The notes below the pieces were generated by a model that was not told where the DNA came from, ran no database searches, and saw nothing but the letters and a program-made list of their open reading frames with translations. DNA of 64,000 bases, taken from positions 5,638,480 through 5,702,479 of the forward strand of contig OZ004593.1 of NCBI GenBank assembly GCA_963924555.1, in the 5' to 3' direction. Both the position numbers and the translations under genes were made by a program. This stretch comes from Crambe crambe. Lineage: Eukaryota > Porifera > Demospongiae > Poecilosclerida > Crambeidae. Positions 23,547-35,500 of this stretch are shown here, piece by piece; positions within the stretch are counted from its first letter, which is position 1; each line of letters starts with the position of its first letter.

Positions 23547-26500
23547 ATGCCAACAGTTCATGAGGTAAGTTGAGTCTAAAAATCGAGATTACTAACTAAG
23601 ATGTTGGGCTGACACTCTCTAGTGGAACTAGAAAAGCACTACATTGGGAGTGGTTTGGTCAATGTATTGCCATAGTGCATAATTGTGAGCATTTGAGTTA
23701 GCTGCCACTTAGTGAGGTGCAAAGCAAGCACACTCATTTTTTATGTTAGTGGGGAAAAACTGCCATGTTAGGACCAGTTAAACACAGTAGCTAGACTAGC
23801 TAGTTGGACTAGCTGGCATCAGTATATCAGTTCTTTTGATCAGATCACTGGTAGCTATAGCAAGAAGACAGTGGATTAATATTGCTGCTTTAAAATGCTT
23901 GCATGGTCAGGAGAGACCTGGGGGGCCTGGGATGCCAAATGCTTCACTCTGACTCTAAGAGCTAATACTTTGTTTATAATGTTTATCATGTTGTAGCTGA
24001 TGTGTACACAATCTCTTTGTATATTTTAATGGTACAATTATAATTATGTAAAAATATTAGCTTTGCATGCATAACCCCATTAGTGGTTTGTTTATTTCTA
24101 CTGAGTCATGTATATAATTGTGGGGGATCTCTCACTAGAAACAATTATGTGCACTGAAAGAGCTCAATCAAATCTTCATACGGGCCTCACTATTCTATGG
24201 AACGGAACAGAACAGAACAGAACGGTTCCAGGACTCTATTTTCACTGCGCACGCGTATGTGCATATGCTAACAGTTTGGGGTCCCTAGGATGGTGAAAGT
24301 GTGTAATGCACTGTCATAGCTGATCTTCTTGTCATTGATGTGCTCCTTCTCTCTGAGATAAACAAGATTCTCTCAAAATTCCCATAATAAACTTAATGAC
24401 AAAAACAAGTGTTGTATTGATAACAGATGTTCGTATAATCTTCTAATGACCAGACTATGCTATAGCTAGGACAAACAGACTCAGGCTCACAGTTACTATG
24501 CAATAACTCTAATGCTGATGCTTCTTGGCCATCTTTGCCAACAAATCAGGCCTATTATCACATGCAGAGAACTGACTAAATGACAGCAGTGAACAAAAAC
24601 AACAGAGATTGTAAGGTACACGAGCTAGTGATCGTTTGAAGTGTCAAAGAGAGAGCCATGGTGAAGGAGAATCTCAGATCTATGACTTTGAGGCTTCCAA
24701 ACAATGAGAGAATCCAGCAATCAAGCTATGTGTGAGAATAACCATTCAAAACGGCAGTTCGAAAAGCATTGAACAGCAAAATTACTAGCTGTGTAAATAC
24801 TAGCTAAGCCATGTTGCTCAGTGCACATTATTTAGAACTCTCCACAGAAAAGAAGTATATTTTGGCAACATTTTGTAGAAACATTAACCCCTGCACTTTC
24901 AATTATTTATGCCCATGCAGCAAGTGTTGAGCAATTCCAAACATAATCATCCTTTAGGACTCTGGCTTCAAGCCGGTGATCCCTCATCTCTTAGCAGAGC
25001 TATATACCCACTGTAAAGCATTTAAAATAAAATAGCTAAATTTAGAAAGTTAAAGGTTGCACTTAGTGCCGAGGCATTCCTAGTCCTTTTAAAAGACTAA
25101 CTTGTTAGAAAAGTTGGAGCCTATGAGACAAAGCAAATAACCTCACAAAATGGGAGGGGGAGGGAACTGGCTGGAAATTGTCAAGCTGCTATTCTGAGCA
25201 GTAGTAATGAATTCTTTGGACAAGCTTTAGTTAACGACTTATGCTTACTGGATTGATTGTTTACATGCATACACATACATACATACATACATACATACAT
25301 ACATACATACATACACATACATCGTACATACATGGTGTTTCCATCTAAAATTAAAGCAGAGGACTTTGTTCACGCTGACATTATAATTGCATTGTTATGT
25401 TGTTGATTATTATAGGGATACATGTTCAAGAGTGTACTCTTTTCGAGTATCTTTCTTCTTCCTCTCATCTCATCTCAAGGTATGTCACTGTATGAGCTGT
25501 ACTTATTTCCCCAGGCTAAGTCCTTGAGTCCTTTACCTGGTGGACTTGCTCACTAATCTAACTTGAGTCCGGCCTTGCTTTTACTAGTCAGGCTTCACTG
25601 TAAAGTTTGATATTAAACTGAAATTTTAGTGGAAGTGGATGACTGGTGTGTGCAGTCATGTGATTATCATGATGATTGGCACACATAGTGTGGTGAGTAG
25701 TGTTACCAGGTCCCTACTTGGTTTACCTATTCCACACTGGGGAGTTGGCTGAAGAATTGCATACTGCATGTATAGTGGAATAAATTTTTCGTGGTTTCGT
25801 GGTTTCATGGTTTCGAAAATTAGTTCCTCTATGTGTTGGGCTAGACAGATGCCTGAGCACCAGTTACGCTAGTCCAAGCGTGAGTTGCGTTGCAAGGAGA
25901 TGAGTTTAATAGTTTTCAAATCTTGAATATTACGACAACTAACAGAACTGAATGACACATAGTGTTTAAATTGTAAATCAAGTGGGTGTGGCTTAGCTTG
26001 TGATGTCCTGTTCTATAAATAAATAATTATGACAAGGTGTAGCTAGGTCTTTGTGTCCTTTATTGGGAGGACTTGAGGAGGCATCCCAACATCTCCCCCT
26101 TCCTTGAGAAGGTCCCCTCCTTGAGAGGTGTCCCATGCTCTACTGAGGCTGTCCGGAACTGTGTTCTTTCGTCCAGGGATGTATTGGATGCTGTGAGGGA
26201 ACTGCTGAATAACTGTGGCCCATCTCATTAAACGTTTATTATCGTTAACCATATTATCTAAGTATAACAGTGGCTTGTGATCACTGTAGATGGTTGTGTG
26301 TGAGCCATGTAGGTACACTGCAAAATGCTTTAGAGCACAAGCAATAGCAAAGGCCTCAAGCTCAGTTGCTGAGTAATGGGCCTGTGCAGGTGTGAGCTGT
26401 TTAGAATAGAAAGCAATGTGTTTCATCTTTCCATCCTGTGCCTGTGTGAGGGCGGCACCAATGCCTGTGGAACAAGCATCTGTATAGAGGTGGTAAGGCT

Positions 26501-29500
26501 GTGTCAGGTCAGGAGCTGACAAAATAGGAGCTTCAAGGAATGCTTGTTTAGCCTTGTTGAATGCCGTATCCAGGGACGGGTTCTACTGGACTGTTTTGGG
26601 GCTAGTACTGCCAGTTATAGCATTAAGAGGTTGTGTGATGCTAGCAAAAGCAGGTATATGCTGCCTGTAATAGCCAATAAGACCTATACACTGTAAAAAC
26701 GAAAGTGTGTACTGCACACTATATTGTCCCAATACACACACCAAAAACAAAAACAGTGTGTGTATTGGGACAAAATGGTGTGCAGTAAACACTTTTGTTT
26801 TTACAGTGGGATAGGAACGATTTTACCTGTTTCCTGGTCTGGGGGATAGGGAAGTCAAGGATGGCATCCACCTTGGCTGTCTGCGGCAGGATGGAGCCGG
26901 ATCCAATGTTGTGGCCTAGGTAATCCAGCTTGGCGGAAGTAAAACAGCACTTAGTGAGCTTAAGGGAGATCTTCTTTTCCCTGCATCTGTGTAAGACTGT
27001 AGATAGGACAGATGAATGTTCTTGCCATGTCTCAGTGGCTATTATTACGTCATCAATATAAGCTCTGGCTGAAATATCAGCAAAGGTAGCATCCATACAT
27101 CTTTGGAAATATGCAGGAGCATTGCAGAGGCCAAAAGGAAGGCGTACATACTCATATTTTCCGCAATGGGAAGTAAAGGCAGTCTTTGGTATGGTGGAAG
27201 GCTCAAGGGCAATTTGATGGTACCCTTTGGTAAGGTCAAGTGTTGTGAGGTACTTGGCTTTACTCACTGTTGCCAACAAGTCGTCAATGCGAGGTAAAGG
27301 GTAGTTATCGGGGGCAGTCACTTTGTTGAGAGCCCGGAAATCCACACATAGGCGGACATCACCATTCTTCTTTGGGACAGCCATGATTGGGCTAGACCAA
27401 GGTGAGGTAGAGTGCCTGATGATGCCATGGTCAAGCAGAGACTGGATTTCCTGTTCCAGTTTTGTTTTCCATTGTAGTGAGGGCCTGTAGGGCTTCCTGC
27501 TGATTGGAGGGGTATCACCCGTGTCCAACTTGTAGGGAGGCAGGTCTGCAACACCTGGAATAGTGGAGAAAACATCCATAGAGTTAGTTATTAGAGAGGC
27601 AATTTCCTGTTGTTGAGAAGTTGTCGGTTCCTTTGATGTCTTGTGGAATGTTTATGTTTTTGTTATCGTCTGTTGTAGGTCCCAGAGTGAGTTTGTCTGG
27701 TGCATCTTCGTCAGGTTCAGCACAAACAATGATGCTTATGTCTGTAGTGTCTGGCGAGTACTTCTTGATGGCATTCCTGTGCCTTTTGAGGACTTTGCCA
27801 TGTCCCATATCAATAAGATAAGTTAAGTCACCAAGTTTCTTTTTCACTGTATATGGACCAAGCCAGGTAGCTGCTAAGCCCTTCTGTTTTCTAGGCTCAA
27901 AGCACAATACTGGCTGACCGGGTTCCAAGCTAGATGCCTTAACCTTCTTTCTGGTGTCATGGTATGCTTTGGCTGTTTCCTTAGCCTTAGCTTCAACTTC
28001 CTCGGCCGTCTGTTTGGCATCTTTCATGAGCTGCTTTAGGTTGCTTAGGTATTCAGTAACTGGCAGGGGCAAGTCTTCTTTTACTCCTTCCAGTGATTCT
28101 TTTAGAGAAGAAATGGGTGTGGTAGGCTTCCTACCAAATAGTAGTTGGTAGGGTGTGTGCCCAGTTGAGGAATGCTCTGTTATTCTTATAGCATGTAAGA
28201 CAAAATGCAGCCATTTGTCCCATGTGGACTCCTTGGCTCCAGCTTTCTTAATAGCTTTCTTCAATGTGCCATTTAACCGTTCAATCATCCCGTTTGCTTG
28301 GGGATGGTAGGGGGCTACCCTAATTTGTGAGATGTTGAGAGACTTGAGAACAGCTTGCATGAGTTGGCTAGTGAAGTTTGAGCCATTGTCGTGTACTATG
28401 GTCTGTGGGGTACCATAAGCTGAAAATACTCTTAGCAGTGCTTCAGCTGTTGAAGCTGTGTCTACTCTTTTGAGGGGTATGGCCTCTGGGAATCTGGTTG
28501 CCATATCCACCAGTGTTAGAATGTACTGATAGCCACTGCTGGTCCTGGTGAACGGGCCAACAATGTCCATAGCTAACTTCTGCCATGGTGTATGCACAAG
28601 GGATATAGGCTTCAAAGGCTGTATATCAGGCTTGTGTGAGTTGTATGCAGCACAGACTGTGCAAGCTTTGCAGTGGTCTGCAACGTCCTTAGCAAGGCCA
28701 GGCCAATAGAAATAAGATTCTATTTGTGCCTTAGTTTTCTTAGCTCCAAAGTGACCAGAGCATGCATGTCCTACTTGGAGTACCTTTTGACGAAGGCTAA
28801 CCGGGACAACAATCCTGTAGTGGCTGCCATTGTTCTTGGGGTCCATGTCCACTTGGTAAAGAATGTCCTGTTTCACAGTGAAGGTGGTTTGTAGTGGGTC
28901 CTTAGCTGCTTCCCACATCTTAGCGAGGCTACTGTCTGTGTCCTGTAGCTTTCTCAAATCTGCATTGGAAAAAGGTGCAGTTATAATAGTATAATCAGAT
29001 TCAATATAGTAGTTTGGTCCATTTGTGGTGTCTCCCCTGTCTGAGAGAACTGGACTGTGGGTGTAGAGTCCACTGAGGGTCCGGATGGGTGTGGTCCGAT
29101 CTCCTTGTGTGCCTTACTGGGCAAGTTTGCACTCTGCAGGGTGGGTATGTCATCTGGGTGGGTGATTGGGGCCTTTGAGAGAGCTGTAGCTGCTTCATCT
29201 TGTAGCTGTTGTTGCTTCTCCCGTTTGGTTTGTGCCCTTGTTTTTACCAAAGCAATCTCTGCTGCTGTGATGTTGTCTAAGTCCACAATATCTTAGTGAA
29301 CTGGAGGTGTAAATGAGCTCTTAGTTGGAGCAGGCTGAAAGTGACAATTAGGTTGCTGTGCAGAAGCTTGATGCTCTTCAGATGATTGTTGCTCTTGTGA
29401 GTGGGTGTTGGATGAGGTAGGGTCCACAGCACTCTCCTGGACCACTTGGCTGGCCCGTTCTCCCGCCTCGCCTTTCTCCTCCGTAGCAACTTTGTTAATT

Positions 29501-32500
29501 GTGATATTCCAATCAATGTTCAAGCCTGGTATGCTCCTTCCAATAATGACCGGATGAGGGAGGTTTTTTCCGTCCACTACTGCTGCAAACATTTGCACAT
29601 CATGGCCATCTATGGTAGCTGGGAATAGTGCAGTCTGGCATAGCGTGGGCTGATCTTGGGAATTGACCCCTGTGACATTGATGGGCATGCACTGGGTATA
29701 ATTATCAGGTAATAGCTCTCTGGCAATTATGGAACTATCAGCTCCAGAATCCATAAATAATTGTACATCTTTGTTGCCAATTCTGCCTGGTTTCAATATT
29801 GGAGGGGCAGTAAAGGAGCCAAATAAGCAGGGTATGCTCACCAAATTGATTTTGATACAGGCATCAGCTTTATGACCCCGTTCTCCACATTTGAAGCATG
29901 TAACCTTTGAAAGGTCACCCTTGTACTGTGTTTGAAAATTTCTGGGTTGTTGGGCCTGCTGATTAGGTTGCAAATTGGTATCCTTTGTGACCGGGTTAGT
30001 ACCTGGTTGATTATTAGGCACATAATGAGGCACCTGATTCTTGTCATGGGACCAGAAGGTCCTGTGACCTGACTGATTGGGGTGGTGATTAGATTGGATA
30101 TGTCTGCTTTGATGCTGACTTTGAAGATTCTGTTTGAAGTTTGCCTTTGGGGAAGAAGGCTGTTTCTTATTGATAGTTGTGTCCCAATGGATTTCATCCA
30201 TGTTGTGACTATGAAAGTAAGAAGAAGCCAAGTCAGCTGCTTCTAGTGCAGTTTTAGGCTCTCTCTCTCTAACAAAGGCCTGTGCTCTAAACGGGAGCAG
30301 TTGTAGTAACTTTTCTGTTACTATTTGACTTCTCACCTCCTGGATAGTGGGTCTAGGTGTGAATAGAGTTATCTTCTTGGTGAGGGTATTCACTGTTTCC
30401 CTCCAAGTGGAGCCAGATAGCTTCTGGTACTCCCAAAATGCTTTAGAAGCATGCTTTGTGCTATGAGAAGCTGAGGCTAAGAGTTCTGCCTTAAGAAGCT
30501 TGTAGTTGAACTCACTAACTGCTGGTAAGGTCATGGCTACAGCTTTACAATTCCTATTCAACAAAGAAAGTAGAGTATGTGCCCAATTCTGTTGTGGGTT
30601 ACCCCTTGCATTCTGTGTCTTTTCAAAACACTGGATATACTCATGGATGTCCTCTTTCGGGGACATGGGTTGGCATTGGGGAATGGCTTGCATGGTTTGC
30701 TTTTGGGTATTCTGAGAGGTAATTGCAGTAACCAGGGCTTGCCTATCTAGCTGCATTTGCTGGAGCAATAGCTGTAAGGTACCTTCACCAGGGTTAGCTG
30801 GTTGTGTAGTTGGTTGTGGGTCCTGCACTAGATGTGGAGGAGGGACTCCCTCGTCCTTGGCTGCTTGATGCTGCAACATGTATTCTTCTTCTTCGTCTGA
30901 GGTTGAGGGCTGGGGAGCTGTGGCAAGGTCTGGTTGTCTATATTGGCCTCGCAGGTGAGCTCCTGTGGGTGTGTTCCACAAATAGTTTCCTGTATAGAAA
31001 GAAGGAGGTTTGTTAGTTACTGATGGTGTGGCTCTGGATGAGTAGGCTGAAAGTGACTCTGTTAGCTGCTGGTTCTGCAGTTCCAGCTTGCTGATATACT
31101 TATCCAGGTCAGCTGCTGTGGGGTCTCTGTCTGATATCTTTTGTTTCGGCATGTTGTTTGCCAGTCAGTGCGGCAAGTCCACGAGCTTCACGGTGTACTC
31201 TGCTGCTGGTTTCAAGGTGGCTAGATGAGGCCCGATCTCAGGGAAGAAGGGGCAGTAGTGTGCAACTGAAGTGCGATAGGATGATACTGGTCGCCGGTGC
31301 TTCACCGCTTGGGTTTTCTTGGTCTCTGAGCTTTCCTCAGGTTGTTTGCCAGTTAGGGAGTCTGGTCGCTCCACCACAGGGGATTTTGATCTCTGGAGTA
31401 GTCCAGGTAGGTCTCCGATTGCTCGGGAAGAAGTGGTAGCTGTTAAAACAGCTGGTGAAATCTTTTGAAGATCTCCGGTGAGTCCGGGGGGCACTGAGCG
31501 TTTAGCCAGTGGGTAGTTTGTACCGCTGCCACCAATGTTGGGCTAGACAGATGCCTGAGCACCAGTTACGCTAGTCCAAGCGTGAGTTGCGTTGCAAGGA
31601 GATGAGTTTAATAGTTTTCAAATCTTGAATATTACGACAACTAACAGAACTGAATGACACATAGTGTTTAAATTGTAAATCAAGTGGGTGTGGCTTAGCT
31701 TGTAATGTCCTGTTCTATAAATAAATAATTATGACAAGGTGTAGCTAGGTCTTTGTGTCCTTTGTTGGGAGGACTTGAGGAGGCATCCCAACACTATGCT
31801 CAAAAAATTATGCTCATGTGCAATGTCATTATGCTCATGTCGTGCACTGATCAGTAAATCTGACCCTGGGTTTGTGATAATTGTGTTCATGGTTTGTGAA
31901 TCGGCTGATACTGAAAGAGTTGTTTTTTTTTTCAATGCTAAAAAGACAGTTTACTGATAAACAAGCCAAGCTTGCATTTTTTAAAAAATTTTCTCCCCAC
32001 ATTCTGTTTAGTCTATCCTGAACACTACACATTTCTCACTGGTACATCAGTGAATGGATCATCTCCTACTGGAAACTGTTGTACTGGCACAATGACAACC
32101 TGTTCAGAACCTAACTCCAGTGTTCTGTTTGATGGGCATGTCCCCACACTAACTGGACTAGATGGTGACATGTGGGCAAGTCAACTACTCACTATGAACA
32201 CAATTGAATCCTTGACTAATGTCATCTTTGACTTCACTGATACACCAGGCTATGTTGGGATACAGAGAGTCGAGGTGGTGATGTTCAACTGTCCACAGTT
32301 GAGGATAGCATCTACTAACATTGTCCTCACAGGGGCCACTGCTAGAGGTCAACTCCTCTTTACTTTTGCTTCAACCTCTGTTAGTTCCCTCACCTCCTGT
32401 GAGTCTCTTGTGAGAGTGTGTTTATCAGCCTTCGTTTCTCGACCACTAATTGGTCTACAATTCACCCTTGACCAGGACTCTGACTGGGTGCATCTTGCTG

Positions 32501-35500
32501 AGGTGACCTTCTATGGTGGAAGTTCCATATGTCCACCAAATGTCATCCTAACACCACCACCTACAACATCACTACCAACTCCAACGACAATGTCACCAAC
32601 TACAACTGCCATCACCTCAAATAGTAAGTGCATGTGTGTGTTAGTCAGTGGTGGATCCAGGATTTTCAAAAGGAGGGGGCACATAGATACCTGCGCGCAG
32701 TGTGTGAAAAAAATTTTTTAATGATCATGCCCACTTATGCCTAACCAGACCCTTTTTGGAGAAACTGCACCGCTCAATTATTTTTTGGTTGAATACATAC
32801 AATAAAAGTTTAATCTTCAGATAAAGGGTCAATAAATGTCATTCTTCTTGGATAACGACTGGCATACAAGTCTATAACAGAGTCATAATTAATAGATATG
32901 TTTTTGTGGATGTATAAAAGAAGTAGTGCATTAAGTCTGTCCTGACACATCATGGATCTCTTTGAGGTTTTATATGTTTTAAGGCAGAATTAGCTCTTTC
33001 AGTTGATGCAACTGTAACAGGGGTAACAGACAAATTATTGTAATGATATTTGGGTAACTCTTCCTTGAGAACTTTGAACTGGTTAAAATATCAGTTATTT
33101 TAGCGGGAAGATCTTGTTGACCATTCCAGAAAGTTTTCCACCTTCGTACTTCTTGTGCTAGTGTGTTAGGAGAGGGAAGATCATCCTTGAAATAAGTTGC
33201 TATTTCAGCTTCATCATGTGGTGTTAACTTGTTCACTTTAGTAGGAAGTAAATGTAACCCCAGTACAGCACCTTGAGTTAGTTGGCTAAACCTTTCTTCA
33301 AATTCAGTGATCAAGTGATCCATGAAAGGAATAAATATTGCTCTTCTCCAATATTCTTCTGATGTTGAAGATTCAACGTTGTTTCTTGTTGTCTGGCGTC
33401 CACATCTGCGTGGAACAGGCAATTCATCAAGTCCAGCAGTATTAGCCATTTCAAGCATTGAATCATACACAGGCTTAAACTCTTTCTCTGGGTCACTTCT
33501 AATCTCATGAAGCAGAGTTTGGACATTTTTATGTCTTCATATGCACTGATCACATCCATCATAGATCCCTGCAGGCAAATGCTTAAATCTTTAGTGTAGC
33601 CAAAAAAATGCAGATTGATCTTAAATGCAGCTATGAAAGATGACGAGGTTATGTTAGATAATAACCCATTTGCCTCAGTGATAGTCTTAGCATCCCAATG
33701 TCCACCATCATTGTGGGCAATAAGATCTAGACATTCAATGAGCACAGCGTACATGCTGTTAAAATCTTCCATGGATGTGTGTTTTTCAACCCACCTTGTT
33801 TGACACATGGTTTTGAGCTTCATTTTATGGATGTTATCTTCTTTCTTATAACCTTGCCTAAGTAATGAATCATTATGCTCTTGAATTGTTGCCTCTAATT
33901 TTCTTTGTCGCTTTGGTGAGTACTTGAAAAAAAGACCAGTGCTAGTGATAGTACTTATCATGCATTTGATTTCTGTTACTTTTGATGTTTTTGCAAGAAC
34001 AAGATTCAACTGGTGGCTAGCACAGTGATAATAGGTAGCTTTTGGGTAATCTTTCTTGAAATGGGCAGAACAACCATTAAGATGACCAGCCATGTTTCCT
34101 GCACCATCATAAGTCTGTGCCCTGCAAAGCTCAGGCTGTAGGTTCACACGTGAAAGAAACTGTAGTATCTTAGCATATATCGAACTTCCTGTGATAGAAT
34201 CGCATTCAATAAATTCTATCACTCTCTCTCTGGGTATTCCATCTTCTAGATACCTTATAATAATTCCTAACTGCTCCATGTTTGCCGCATCTGTGACTTC
34301 ATCAGCTTGAATACCATAGAAACCCTTAGCCTTCACGCTATTGTCATAAAACTGATTCTGGACATTTTAAACTATTCTTTTCTGTAAAACTTCACGATTT
34401 TGTGAAGTTTTGGAAATATAGGTAGCATTTTTTGGACAGGTCTGAAGATGTTCCTGCAATAAGGTATCTCCTGCATCTATCCTAAAGTGAAGAAGAGCTT
34501 TAAAATTGCCCATATTCAAAGATTCGTAATCTTCTTCAAAGCCATCATCTCTATTCTTGCGAAGGGCTATGCCTTGCCTGGCACACAATTCCAATGATTT
34601 TATAATGCTGGTAAGAAATTTACGATTTTTCTCAAGCCATTTTTGGGCCTCATTAGATAGACATATGTCAACTCGATGTTGAGACCCATTTCTTACCTCC
34701 AAAAAAGCATTTCGTTTAGCATCTGAAGCCTTATGATACTCCAGAGTAGAATGCTTCAATAGATCACCATGGGCATCCTTCCAATTCTGATATGGAGCAG
34801 CAATGAGTAGCCTTGCTCTATGACATTGGCCTTAAACAGGAAAAAGTACACAGCTAAGGCAATACAAGCCCTCATTTTTTTGGAATAAGTCAGGAACTTG
34901 AAATTCCTTGAGCCAGTCTTGCTTACAGTACCTTGTACAGTATCCTCCTTTTAGCTTACTGTTCTTAAACTTCTTACCAGGAAACTTGAATGAAATTTCT
35001 GGTACACGATTTTCTATTAACTGGTGTTTGATGTTGTCAGAGACTGATACTCTGCACCCACTAGTAAAATATGTGGCAATGTCATATGGGCTGGGATCTA
35101 CAAAGGAATGAATTGATCAAGCTATAGCTATTATAGGCAAGCTATAGCTGATTAGCAAGAATTCCACTTACCATCTGGAATTAAGGAATTGTCTACACTC
35201 CCTGAGCTTGATGGAGTACTCCCTGAGTTCAATGGAGTACTTCCTGAGCTTGATGGAGTACTTTCTGAGCGGCTTGATGGAGTACTCCCTGAGCTAAGTG
35301 AGCTTGATGGAGTACTTCCTGAGCTTGATGGAGTACTCTCCAATCCACTTTCCACTCTAGATTTCTTCACTGAGCCAAAAGAATCAAGTATACTTCTCTG
35401 CCTCTTCATAGCTAGCTTACTCAGAGGAAATCTAGCAGCTGCTGCTTAGCCAGTTGTTTACTTAGCATGTAATTAAGTGGGTGTTATGGCCAGCTGCAGT

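Larger units (their letters stand above)
25834..31793 (-). mobile_element. Ty3/gypsy-like LTR retrotransposon with integrase before reverse transcriptase (Gmr1-like order)
   Basis: Two 258-bp LTRs (25834-26091 and 31536-31793) differ at only two positions in side-by-side reading, start TGTTGGG and end CCCAACA. A CTATG duplication lies at 25829-25833 and 31794-31798; the sister intron of copy 3 has the empty site once (about 8693-8697). On the minus strand the order is Gag, protease, integrase, reverse transcriptase, RNase H. That order is typical of Ty1/copia, but the domains read as gypsy type (HHCC zinc finger, GPY/F motif, YIDD). Gmr1-type elements are known to combine these traits. Several frame breaks and a MITE in the polymerase region make this copy unlikely to move by itself. 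Confidence 0.9.
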
